Origin: SZUA-265 sp966249405
GTDB lineage: Bacteria > Myxococcota_A > Polyangia > Polyangiales > Polyangiaceae
Direction: 5' to 3'
Length of the DNA: 64,000 nucleotides
NCBI GenBank assembly: GCA_966249405.1
Contig: CBINDO010000007.1
Span: 5,838 to 69,837 of the forward strand
Shown piece by piece: positions 33,955 through 42,528 of the stretch. Position 1 is the stretch's first letter. Each line of letters begins with the position of its first letter. The notes beneath the pieces were generated by a model, which saw only the letters and a program-made list of their open reading frames with translations, had not been told where the DNA came from and did not search any database. The position numbers were made by a program, and so were the translations under genes.

Positions 33955-34652
33955 CACAGCACGAAGCAGAGCTGGAGCGCATGGCGCGTGAGCTCGAAGA
34001 GTTGTCATACGCAGTGTCGCATGATCTATCTGCGCCGGTGCGAGCCATCATCGGCTACGTGGAAGTGCTCAACGAGGAGTACGCTGGGCAACTCGGAGAT
34101 GGCGCGGAGTATCTCGGTCGAGTCACGCGAGCCAGCAGGCGTCTGGAAGAGCTGATGGCCGGGCTAGTGGAGTATTCCCGTCTGGCGCGCGCCGAAGTCA
34201 ACAAGTTGCCCCTCGACGTGAGCCAATTGGTCTTGGAACTCGCTGCCGCAATGCCCCAACCTCCCGGGCAAACCGTCGAGTGGGTAATCCCTCCAGAGCT
34301 GCCCGCGAACGGGGACCGTCAGTTGATCCACACGGCGCTTCGACACCTGTTGACCAACGCCGTCAAGTTCACCAGCACCAGGGAGAACCCCAAAGTAACG
34401 CTTCGAGCCGTCGACAGTGACCACACCGAGGTGGTCTTCGCGATCGAAGACAACGGTATCGGCGTCGACACCGCTCAGTTTCAGGGCAAGGGATTTCGCC
34501 TCTTTCGCCGGTTTCACCCGAGCTCCATGTATTCGGGCCATGGTGTGGGCCTCGCCTGCACGCGCGTCATCGTCGAGAGCCACGGGGGCCGGATGTGGTG
34601 CGAGAGCACGCCAGGGGCGGGCGCTACGTTCTACGTAGCGCTCCCACGCTGA
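33951..34652 (+). CDS. Minimal soluble histidine kinase
   Basis: The protein has 233 residues starting at an ATGA overlap with the previous gene. It consists almost only of the dimerisation/His box (LSYAVSHDLSAPVRAIIGYVEVL) and the ATPase domain (HLLTNAVKFTS, EDNGIGVD, FRLFRRFHPSSMYSGHGVGLACTRVI). There is no sensor, membrane or receiver domain, so it must receive its input from a partner, most simply the receiver-kinase encoded just upstream. The C-terminal part resembles phytochrome-type kinases. Confidence 0.92.
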   Translation: MTQHEAELERMARELEELSYAVSHDLSAPVRAIIGYVEVLNEEYAGQLGDGAEYLGRVTRASRRLEELMAGLVEYSRLARAEVNKLPLDVSQLVLELAAAMPQPPGQTVEWVIPPELPANGDRQLIHTALRHLLTNAVKFTSTRENPKVTLRAVDSDHTEVVFAIEDNGIGVDTAQFQGKGFRLFRRFHPSSMYSGHGVGLACTRVIVESHGGRMWCESTPGAGATFYVALPR

Positions 34653-34679
34653 AGCTGGCCGCACTCGTCCACGCTGAGT

Positions 34680-35834
34680 TCAGCGAAGGCTCTTGGTGCA
34701 TAGCCCCAACGTGTTGCGCCCGTCTGGAGAGATGAACACGGTTCCGTCGATGTTCGTACCTCGCTGAACGCCGTGCCCCGTCTGCTGACAATCCTCCTCG
34801 ACGAAGCCGAGACGGATGCAACGCCCTTGCGATTCTCCGGGATATACGCCGCAAGCCAACCCGGATACGCAATCTTCGTTGTCAGTGCAGTACGAGTTGT
34901 CGACTTCGTAACCTTTGGCCGGCATGCAGTGCGGATACAGCGGCCGCGGGCTCGACGCTTCGTCCGGTCCGACCCCGGGATGGCAGTAGGCTCCCTCACC
35001 GCAATCCGAGTAAGGTGCCGTCCAATATTCGTCGCGCAAGCCCAGCTCTTGCTGACCCTGCATGGCCTTTACCCAACGTTCAGCACTGCTCCACACCGCT
35101 GGCGAGCGGGTCAAGACATTGCAGTGCCCGACGCACACGTTGCGCCCACCCTCTGAGAACGTTGCGCAAGAGCTGCCATCTTCGCAGAAGTGTCCCGGGT
35201 TCTCGCACTGCGGTCGGCACAGCCCCGCTTCGCAGACCTGCCCTGCGGTGCAATCTTGGTCGAAGCCGCACGGTGCATACGTTTGCGTCTCACCGGGAGT
35301 AAAGCAAAGGGTTTGCCCCGTGTGCTGGTCGGCAACCCGACACACCAGCCCTGACTCACACCCGCAGCTGGTCCTGAGCTCGCATTCGCTGCCAGGGATA
35401 TCGGGTATCGCGCAAGCCTCGGCATCGGGTGCCGCATCGGCCGCGGCATCCGACCACGTGAGCTCCGCATCCGTCGAGCTTCGCGCATCGAACGTTTCCG
35501 GTTGCATGGCGTCCACGGCAGCGTCGCGAGCAGCGTCCGCATCGTGTCCGTTGGCTGGATCGGGGCCGGCCTCTGCTGCCGATAATCTGTCGCTACCAGC
35601 TTCCGACATCGTAGCGGCGTCGAGCCCTCCTTCCGACCACCCGTTGTGCCTCGCAACGTTGTCGACTCCACTCGGCCCAGCCCCATCGGGTATGTCCGCA
35701 GCATCGGCCGACGTCAGGTTTTTGTTGGTGCTCGTGTCGTGGAGCTTGAGCTCGTTGAGTTTGTCGGTGTTGGCTGGCGTCGGTGAACAAGCAATGCCCC
35801 ACGCGAGGCAAAGCCACACTGTCCTAGTCCCCAT
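34680..35834 (-). CDS. Asp/Ala-rich, Cys-rich lipoprotein
   Basis: The 384-residue protein starts with a short lipoprotein signal, Cys at 16 (AWGIAC). Residues about 20-140 are Asp/Ala/Ser-rich low complexity, a likely flexible tether. The C-terminal 240 residues hold about 20 Cys in spaced groups (CELRTSCGCESGLVC, CGFDQDCTAGQVC, CENPGHFCEDGSSC, CTDNEDCVSGLAC), recalling the Cys pattern of other lipoproteins in this window. Disulfide-rich and exported; no enzyme motif. Its 3' end faces the kinase cluster 27 bases away. Confidence 0.82.
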   Translation of the reverse strand: MGTRTVWLCLAWGIACSPTPANTDKLNELKLHDTSTNKNLTSADAADIPDGAGPSGVDNVARHNGWSEGGLDAATMSEAGSDRLSAAEAGPDPANGHDADAARDAAVDAMQPETFDARSSTDAELTWSDAAADAAPDAEACAIPDIPGSECELRTSCGCESGLVCRVADQHTGQTLCFTPGETQTYAPCGFDQDCTAGQVCEAGLCRPQCENPGHFCEDGSSCATFSEGGRNVCVGHCNVLTRSPAVWSSAERWVKAMQGQQELGLRDEYWTAPYSDCGEGAYCHPGVGPDEASSPRPLYPHCMPAKGYEVDNSYCTDNEDCVSGLACGVYPGESQGRCIRLGFVEEDCQQTGHGVQRGTNIDGTVFISPDGRNTLGLCTKSLR

Positions 35835-36035
35835 AGCCCAACGTTAGACCCCGGAAACTCACAGGACAAGGTCCAATCATGGTTTGCGTCAAAAGGACTC
35901 CGACCCGGTGTGACGTGTGGTTCCATGGTAGGACATAGCGGACTCGGACGCGCGCTGCGGCGTGGCCGGTTGTCTCGCCGAGTCTCACCCGGGTGGTCCG
36001 AGCGCGGTGAAACGTCGCTACGAAAGCTTTTCCTA

Positions 36036-36758
36036 TTAAGCGGGCCCAGGCGTCTTGTGAGACCGCGGCGCCGAGATCGCGGCGAGGGTCGAGCTCAACG
36101 CGGTCGCCGCTTCTGGCGGAGCGTCCGGAGTGTCGAGATAAAGCGCAACATCGGCCAAGGTCACAGCGCCGAGCAAGCGTTCGTTCTCGACCACGGGAAT
36201 GCGACGCACTTGCGTCCTGCGCATCAGCTCCAGAATCTCGGTCAACGTCGCGCTCGGCGGCACCACCACGACTTGTGTCGACATCGTGCTCCAAACCTGA
36301 ATGTCACCCAAGAGCTGGCCACGCGTGTATGCAGCCATGCAGACGTCTCGATCCGTCACCACGCCCACGAGGTTGCCGCCGCGATCGCAGACTGGCAAGA
36401 AACCGCAATCCAGATCCCACATCAGCTGGGCGGCGTGTGACAAAGTATCGGAAGGCGCACAGGCCTGCACCGGTCGCATCAATTCACCGGCCTTCGCTTG
36501 CAGGGATGCGCCAGGATGCTCACGCAACACTTGTCTCAGACCCTCCGTCACTTCGGCGATGAGTTTGAGCGCCGCGTGTTCGGCTCCGAGGTCGAGGTGA
36601 CTCTGGAGCGCCTCGAGGCGACCCTCCAATTGCCGGAACCGCGATTGAGCCTCGAGGCTCAACAGATGAAGGCGGACCCTGGTCGTGCCCCGAATGCGTG
36701 ACAGATTGAGGAGCGGATCTCGTACGCTGGTGTCGGTCGGGGCGCTGGATGCGGTCAT
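36036..36758 (-). CDS. Tandem CBS-domain protein
   Basis: The ATG at 36758 has TAGGAGAAG upstream. The 240-residue protein has a helical N-terminus of about 90 residues and then two CBS domains (AGELMRPVQACAPSDTLSHAAQLMWDLDCGFLPV...GVVTDRDV; STMSTQVVVVPPSATLTEILELMRRTQVRRIPVV...GAVTLADV). CBS pairs bind adenosine nucleotides and report energy state. The additional helix-rich N-terminus may bind a partner. It is divergent from the beta-CASP nuclease gene with 293 bases between. Such proteins are often part of stasis or low-oxygen regulons, which is only a contextual inference here. Confidence 0.9.
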   Translation of the reverse strand: MTASSAPTDTSVRDPLLNLSRIRGTTRVRLHLLSLEAQSRFRQLEGRLEALQSHLDLGAEHAALKLIAEVTEGLRQVLREHPGASLQAKAGELMRPVQACAPSDTLSHAAQLMWDLDCGFLPVCDRGGNLVGVVTDRDVCMAAYTRGQLLGDIQVWSTMSTQVVVVPPSATLTEILELMRRTQVRRIPVVENERLLGAVTLADVALYLDTPDAPPEAATALSSTLAAISAPRSHKTPGPA

Positions 36759-36930
36759 GGGCTTCTCCTAGGGTGGTGTTGGGCAACTGGGGCCGCCAAT
36801 TAACCCGCGACGTCCCAATGTTAGACGTTACGGGGTAGGATGGCCACCGATAGGTTGCGGCGATGTTGCTCGGAGTCAAGTCCGCAGAACTTGCAGCGCG
36901 CCCTGCGGGATTCGCGTTATTAGCGCGCTT

Positions 36931-36942
36931 TTGTCACGACAA
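36931..36942. promoter_or_regulatory. Inverted repeat TTGTC-N2-GACAA in a divergent promoter region
   Basis: Five-base arms around AC lie 110 bases before the beta-CASP gene and 173 before the CBS gene. It is a candidate shared operator. The rest of 36759-37051 shows no gene. Confidence 0.3.
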
Positions 36943-37051
36943 GGCAATTGCTTCGGGTACGGTGCTTGCATGAAGGCGCGGTCTGCCAGTCTGGGGTTGT
37001 TCCCAGGTCGGGCGACGGCGCCGGTTTGAGATTCAAAGCGAGACGAACCGA

Positions 37052-38452
37052 ATGTTTTTGGAGTTCTACGGAGCAGCGGACCAGGTTACCGGATCTCTAC
37101 ATCGCGTGAACGTGTGTGGCCGCGACATCCTGCTAGACTGCGGCTTGTTCCAGGGCCACCGAGCGGAAGCGAATCAACGCAATCGTGAGTTGCCGAAGTG
37201 GGCACTGTCGGCTGATTGCCTGGTGCTGAGCCACGCCCACCTGGATCATAGCGGTAACATTCCGACGTTGGTCAAACGGGGGTTCCGGGGCAACGTCTTC
37301 ACCACTCCTCCAACTCGCGATCTTTGCTCGGTCATGTGGCGCGATGCCGGCATGATCCAGGAGCAAGATGCCAGATACCTCAACCGGCGCAACGAACGCG
37401 ACGGCATCGACGAGCGCGTGGTACCGATTTACACTGTCGAAGACGCGCAGGTGGCGGTGGAGAGGTTGTTCTCCGTGCCGTTCCATAGGTCATTCGAGAT
37501 CTGCAGGGGCGCCACCCTCACGTTCCACAACTCCGGCCATGTCTTGGGTTCGGCTTTGGCAGAACTCGTACTCGAGGAGGGTGGTCGAACGATTCGCCTG
37601 TTGTTCACGGGGGACCTGGGGCGCGCCGAGCTGCCCCTCATGCAAACCCCCGAGACGGTCTCTGGCGTCGACGTGATGTTGATGGAGAGCACTTATGGCC
37701 ACCGGGAACACGAAGACATTCGCGACCTGGACGCGCGCCTGGGAGAGATCGTGCAACGGACGATCAGTCGCGGTGGACGGGTGTACGTCCCCACTTTCGC
37801 GCTCGAGCGTGCACAAGAGGTGCTGTTCGCCCTCGACCGGCTGCACGCAGCGGGGCAAGTGCCGCGTGTGCCCATCTACATCGATAGCCCTTTGGCGATC
37901 GCCATTACCGAGATCTACAAGCTGCATCCCGAGTGTTTGGACCGTGACGTCCGCGAGCGCGTCGCTGCTAACGAGGATCCGTTTGCACCCCCAGGTTTGA
38001 CTTACGTCGCGAACGTGGAAGCCTCGAAGGCGCTACAATCGAGCACCGAGCCCTGTATCATCATGGCAGGTTCGGGGATGTGTGAAGGAGGGCGCATCTT
38101 GTTTCACTTCAGCAAAGCGCTCTCGGACCCCAAGAACAGCGTGGTTTTGGTCGGCTTCATGGCCCAGCACACCTTGGGGCGGCGCATTCAAGAGCGAAGG
38201 TCCAGCGTGAAGGTGTTTGGTGTCGAGCGTGAGTTGCGTGCTGAAGTTCACGCTTTGGGCGGCCTGTCGGCGCACGCGGATGCGACCGACCTGGTGCAGT
38301 ATGCCCGCGCGACGGCGCGTGCAGGCAACTTGCAGCGCGTGTTCTTGGTTCACGGCGAAGACGACAGCCGACGTGCGCTCGCTCAACGTTTGGCTACCGA
38401 GGCCAACCTCATCGCCGATCTGCCGGAACGCGGGACGCGCGTGGTGCTCTGA
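37052..38452 (+). CDS. Metallo-beta-lactamase fold beta-CASP RNA nuclease
   Basis: The 466-residue protein has the zinc motif HAHLDHSG, further ligands in NSGHVLGSA and FTGDLGR, and the beta-CASP block with STYGHREHED, VPTFALERAQEVL, IIMAGSGMCEGGRI and the C-terminal SAHAD and LVHGE motifs. This is the CPSF-73-like RNA-specific exonuclease group of bacteria. It should process or degrade RNA in the cytoplasm using two zinc ions. All metal-binding residues appear intact. It is divergent from the CBS protein. The stop lies six bases from the convergent methyltransferase stop. Confidence 0.94.
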   Translation: MFLEFYGAADQVTGSLHRVNVCGRDILLDCGLFQGHRAEANQRNRELPKWALSADCLVLSHAHLDHSGNIPTLVKRGFRGNVFTTPPTRDLCSVMWRDAGMIQEQDARYLNRRNERDGIDERVVPIYTVEDAQVAVERLFSVPFHRSFEICRGATLTFHNSGHVLGSALAELVLEEGGRTIRLLFTGDLGRAELPLMQTPETVSGVDVMLMESTYGHREHEDIRDLDARLGEIVQRTISRGGRVYVPTFALERAQEVLFALDRLHAAGQVPRVPIYIDSPLAIAITEIYKLHPECLDRDVRERVAANEDPFAPPGLTYVANVEASKALQSSTEPCIIMAGSGMCEGGRILFHFSKALSDPKNSVVLVGFMAQHTLGRRIQERRSSVKVFGVERELRAEVHALGGLSAHADATDLVQYARATARAGNLQRVFLVHGEDDSRRALAQRLATEANLIADLPERGTRVVL

Positions 38453-38458
38453 GCATGA

Positions 38459-39307
38459 TCACTCGCGCCGAGTAAACGCCGTCAGGTGGTACTCGACCCA
38501 GCCGCGCCGCACGCAATGCTGGAGTGCGGTGCTGCCCCGCAAGCTGTCCCAATACGGTCCGCGCAACAGCGGTAACTTCAGTAGAGTGTGTCCCAGGTAA
38601 ACGAGCCACGGGGCGACCACTCGCTGATGAGAGGTCACGTTCTTGTGATCGAGCACCGAGAAGCCAGACTGCTCGGCAATCTCGGCGGTTTGCTGCCACG
38701 TGCGCAGCCCGTAGGCACGCCAGCCTGTCTCGAAGGCGTCGAGCCAAGCCGAATTAGCGCTGGTTCGGCCGGGCGCCGCGGCGTAGTCGTCGCAAACCAA
38801 GAGTTTCCCGCCGGGACGCACGAGCCGCGCGGCTTCGCGAAAGAAGCGACCCGCTGCTTCCACGTGGATCAGCGACTCGATCGCGTAAGCCACGTCGAAA
38901 GGGCCAGTGAGGGAGGTAGCCGTCATGTCTTCCGTACGGAACTCGCACCGTGCCGACAACCCGAGCTCGGTCGCTCGCTTGACGGCCCAATCGCGTTGCA
39001 CCTCGCTGAGCGTTACGCCGGTCACGTGGCAATCGCAGCGCGCCGTCAGCCACGTGGCCGTACCACCGATGCCGCAGCCCAAGTCCACGAGCCGAGTTGG
39101 CCCGAGCGCAGCGTGCCGCGAGGTCTCGACGTGGGAGAGCACGTACCGATTGACGTACTCGAATGCTTGTTTAGAGTTAACGACCCCCGGCGCCCACAAT
39201 TCGCGGTGGATGGCCGCCACGTGAACGCCGCTTCCGCCCCACCGGAGGAAAGGCGCCGTGTTGTGGTCGTAGTACTCGGACACACGGCTCGCGTGGGCGA
39301 CTTGCAT
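38459..39307 (-). CDS. Class I SAM-dependent methyltransferase, tocopherol/sterol-type
   Basis: From the ATG at 39307 the protein has 282 residues. The SAM-binding motif I is VDLGCGIGGTATWL. Later motifs include TGVTLSEVQRDWAVKRA, FDVAYAIESLIHV and LVRPGGKLLVCDDY. The opening (VSEYYDHNTAPFLRWGGSG) and AIHRELWAPGV resemble the gamma-tocopherol/sterol methyltransferase subgroup acting on lipid-like or small-molecule substrates. No membrane segment. The frame is open upstream to 39430, but that part is not protein-like. Substrate unknown. Confidence 0.9.
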   Translation of the reverse strand: MQVAHASRVSEYYDHNTAPFLRWGGSGVHVAAIHRELWAPGVVNSKQAFEYVNRYVLSHVETSRHAALGPTRLVDLGCGIGGTATWLTARCDCHVTGVTLSEVQRDWAVKRATELGLSARCEFRTEDMTATSLTGPFDVAYAIESLIHVEAAGRFFREAARLVRPGGKLLVCDDYAAAPGRTSANSAWLDAFETGWRAYGLRTWQQTAEIAEQSGFSVLDHKNVTSHQRVVAPWLVYLGHTLLKLPLLRGPYWDSLRGSTALQHCVRRGWVEYHLTAFTRRE

Positions 39308-39459
39308 CACGTCGAGCGTAGCCGATCTGCCTACGGTTCGGCTAGGGTGGCCCCGGGGCGTCACGGCAATCCTTGCGCGTTGCGACTTTCCGGCCCTGCG
39401 CGATGTTGACAGGGTTGAATTTGTGACCATCCGTAGGAGAGACTTTCCCGGTCATCCTC

Positions 39460-41079
39460 ATGCCCCAGCCCGACTCGTGCGCCCTCGACCGCGGCATCCC
39501 TCGCCGCAACTTTGGACTGACGAAGCGGCACATCTTGGCGAGCGTCCTCCTCGGCGTCTCGGTAGCTGGATTGCCGCGTCCAGCTATGGCACAGCCCAAC
39601 GGCGTGAGCGATAGTCGCGACGCGGACACGGCCAGCGGAGCCGCTGCGGTGACGAAGCCGGAGACGACTCCGCAGCAGAGCCCCTCCGTCACGCTGGTGG
39701 AGCCAGAGCCGGAGCTTCACGCGGTACGCGCCGTATTGACCTTCGAGACGGTGTTTCTGCTCGGTTGGGGTTATTACCTAATGACGGCGGACTTCAAGCA
39801 GCAGTTCGATATCGACTATCGGTGGGACGTGTTTCGACGAAAGATAAGCGGTGAATCCTTCGTCTTCGATACGAACCACTTCGGTACCAACTTCATAGGG
39901 CATCCGTTGGGCGGCGCAGGTTACTATCTTTCCGCGCGTTCCAACGGCATGGGCACGCTCGGTTCTTCCGCCATTTCCGTCACGGGTTCGCTGCTGTGGG
40001 AGTTGTTCGGCGAGGTCCGAGAGGAAATCAGCATGAACGACATGATCACGACGCCCATGGCCGGCATCGCGATTGGCGAGACGACCTACCAGATGGCTCG
40101 TTTCTTCGACCGTGCCGAGGGTAACCTGCTGAATCGCACGTTGGGTTTGTTGTTGGGTCCGTTCACGACCCTCAACGACGTGCTCGATGGTCATGCGCCG
40201 GAACGGGTGCGTTCCGGGTATCCTCGCGATGGCTGGCATCAGGTGATGGCGCGTGCTGCGCTGTCGCAAGTTTACGAAGCTGGTGCAGCGGACTTGCATC
40301 CCGAGGCCGAGCTGTTGGCCAACGTGCGTGTGGAGAGCCTACCCGTGCCACACGAGCCTCAGCCTCTGACGACGTCGTGGTTCGATCGCGGCAACATCAC
40401 TCAATTGCGGGTCGAGCTTGCGGCCTCTAGCTCCGGATTGTCACGGGTCGAAGTCGCTACGAATGCGGTCTTGGGCGGAATCGGCTACCGGGCGAGCCGC
40501 GGCACCCATGACGCGGAGTTCGGATACGTTGGTCTCGGCATGGGGTTCCACTACACGGGCAGAAGTTACGATCGCAGCACGGGTGGACCTCTCAATCGAT
40601 TGTCGGGGGTGCAACCCATGAGCTTGAGCACCGGCCACCACGTACGTCGTGGCGCGTTCACTTTGGATGGCTGGCTGCGCGCCGGGCCAGCATTTGCGGG
40701 CATGGACGTGCTGTCGCCCACCGCGGAACTCGAGTCCGACCCGCGCCTTCCTCCGGTTACGCGTCTGCACGGCTACTACATGGGTTGGGGTGCCAGCTCG
40801 GAGGCTCAAGTACAAATGGGATTTCACGACCTGCGATGGGGCGGCGGCATGTCCGCCGAGGCGTACCGCAGCGGTCGTGCCCCTGGCGAGCTGCCCGTGA
40901 CGCGACTGCTCGACTCTTACCGCCAAACTCACGGCTACTTCGGGTATCATTTCCCCGGTACGTCCTCGGAGCTCAGAGCCTTTTGGGTCTGGCGCGACCG
41001 AGCGGGCACAGCCGATCGTCAACACCTTCACTTCAACGAACACAGCCTAGGCCTTCAACTATGCGCTTTCGGCAACTGA
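39460..41079 (+). CDS. DUF3943-type outer-membrane protein, copy 1
   Basis: The 539-residue protein has a signal peptide ending near RPAMAQ. The DUF3943 block covers about residues 95-230 (GWGYYLMTADFKQQFDIDY, FDTNHFGTNFIGHPLGGAGYY, SLLWELFGEVREEISMNDMITTPMAG, RTLGLLLGPF). The rest is rich in alternating beta strands, as in an outer-membrane barrel. The family has no established function. It shares clear blocks with the protein at 42529. The next gene begins 19 bases before its stop, so the three genes form one transcription unit. Confidence 0.87.
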   Translation: MPQPDSCALDRGIPRRNFGLTKRHILASVLLGVSVAGLPRPAMAQPNGVSDSRDADTASGAAAVTKPETTPQQSPSVTLVEPEPELHAVRAVLTFETVFLLGWGYYLMTADFKQQFDIDYRWDVFRRKISGESFVFDTNHFGTNFIGHPLGGAGYYLSARSNGMGTLGSSAISVTGSLLWELFGEVREEISMNDMITTPMAGIAIGETTYQMARFFDRAEGNLLNRTLGLLLGPFTTLNDVLDGHAPERVRSGYPRDGWHQVMARAALSQVYEAGAADLHPEAELLANVRVESLPVPHEPQPLTTSWFDRGNITQLRVELAASSSGLSRVEVATNAVLGGIGYRASRGTHDAEFGYVGLGMGFHYTGRSYDRSTGGPLNRLSGVQPMSLSTGHHVRRGAFTLDGWLRAGPAFAGMDVLSPTAELESDPRLPPVTRLHGYYMGWGASSEAQVQMGFHDLRWGGGMSAEAYRSGRAPGELPVTRLLDSYRQTHGYFGYHFPGTSSELRAFWVWRDRAGTADRQHLHFNEHSLGLQLCAFGN

Positions 41080-42494
41080 ACATCGCAAGCACTGATCGCT
41101 GGTTTGGGGTCCGTCTGGCGCTCGCCGTCATCTGCTGTACTGGCTCCGCCTACGCCCACGAAACAGATTCGGGCGGCGCGTCTCGAGCGCCTTCCGTCGT
41201 GCACGCTGCGTCTGGCGAGTTTGTCGTTGGGGAGCCGCCCTCCGCTGTGACGGCTGAGCCGGCTGCAGTCACAGAGTCAACGACCGTGGACGCAGACGCT
41301 GCCGACGCCGAAGGCGCAGAGAACGAGGCGACGGTCGGCACGGCCATCGAACCACGCACGCCCGTTCCCAGCGGTCCGCCACCTCTGCCCGCGGAAAAGC
41401 CCCTAACGGTCGAGAGTCAACCAACGCCAGCGCCGCAAGTCGTAGAGGATGCAGAGGCCTACCGGGCTCGGTTTGCCCGAGCCCGCGCCGCGTTGATCGA
41501 CAACCGTGACGAAGAAGCACTGGCCGCCTTCGAAATATTGGCCGAGGACGCGCCTACGGCAGAGGAGCGGCGAGTGGCTGAGGAGTTCGCCAACTTGGCT
41601 CGCGAGCGGGTCGCGGCGCGTCAACGCGAGCTACCACCACCTCACGTACGTACCACGGACGAGTTGTCGGTGTTGTACACAACAGCGTTCACCTATGGGT
41701 TCGGGACGAGCGCTTGGTTGGCCCTGCAAGTGAAACCGAGCAACTTTGCGGCCGCCGTCTTGCCGTTCGTCGCCATCACTGGTGCGGCGGTTGGCGGCGT
41801 CGCATTGGTCGACAGCTACAGCCCGTTTCGCCTTGGTGTGCCGCAGTCCATCTCGGCTGGCACGATCCTGGGGACACTCGAAGGCGTGTGGTTGGTAGGT
41901 TATCAACACGCCGTAGCGTCTCGCCGCGACGAAGATCAATGGGGTTCCCCTACCGTCGCGACGTTCCTGTGGGCGGGAGCGACGTTGGGCGGCGTTGCCG
42001 GCGGTCTCATCGGCGCGGCGCGAGAGCCGACCCCCGGGCAGGTTTCGTACACCACGTCCGGTGGCCTCTGGGGCGGCATCGCGGGGGCGCTCATCGCCGG
42101 TGCAGCCGAGAGTCAAACGAGTTACCGCGCCGAGCGGGCTTACGCCATCGGCGCACTTGGTTACAATGCGGCTCTGCTCGCGGCATTGGCCACGAGCCCA
42201 CAGCTGGCGCCCAGCGTTGCGCGGGTTCGTTTGGTGGATCTCGGCGGGTTGGCGGGTGGCCTATTGGGGGCTGGAGGTTACCTCCTGATCGCAGACGACG
42301 CAGCGAGCTCACGCGCGGCCATGGGAGCGGCGGCCGGTGGTGCGTTGCTGGGTCTAGGTTTCAGCTGGTGGGCGACTTCCGGCATGCCCGAGGAGCCGCA
42401 CCCGCCCGCCGAGCAACCCTTGTTGTCCCGGCTTCGTCCAACGGTCGTTCCCGTTAGACAAGGTGCGGTAGGCGTGTTGGAATTGACCCTGTAA
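41061..42494 (+). CDS. Exported multi-pass membrane protein of unknown function between two DUF3943 genes
   Basis: The ATG at 41061 overlaps the upstream stop by 19 bases. The protein has 477 residues: signal peptide (LALAVICCTGSAYAHE), a Pro/Ala/Glu-rich region at about 30-140, a short helical repeat-like segment (YRARFARARAALIDNRDEEALAAFEILAEDAP), then about 280 residues of Gly/Ala-rich hydrophobic stretches (FLWAGATLGGVAGGLIGAA, LWGGIAGALIAGAA, LGGLAGGLLGAGGYLL) typical of glycine-zipper-like membrane segments. I do not recognise a family. Its place between two paralogous outer-membrane-type proteins suggests a shared envelope complex. Confidence 0.78.
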   Translation: MRFRQLNIASTDRWFGVRLALAVICCTGSAYAHETDSGGASRAPSVVHAASGEFVVGEPPSAVTAEPAAVTESTTVDADAADAEGAENEATVGTAIEPRTPVPSGPPPLPAEKPLTVESQPTPAPQVVEDAEAYRARFARARAALIDNRDEEALAAFEILAEDAPTAEERRVAEEFANLARERVAARQRELPPPHVRTTDELSVLYTTAFTYGFGTSAWLALQVKPSNFAAAVLPFVAITGAAVGGVALVDSYSPFRLGVPQSISAGTILGTLEGVWLVGYQHAVASRRDEDQWGSPTVATFLWAGATLGGVAGGLIGAAREPTPGQVSYTTSGGLWGGIAGALIAGAAESQTSYRAERAYAIGALGYNAALLAALATSPQLAPSVARVRLVDLGGLAGGLLGAGGYLLIADDAASSRAAMGAAAGGALLGLGFSWWATSGMPEEPHPPAEQPLLSRLRPTVVPVRQGAVGVLELTL

Positions 42495-42528
42495 TCCTTT
42501 GGAACGGTCCTTGTTCGCGAAGCACCTC

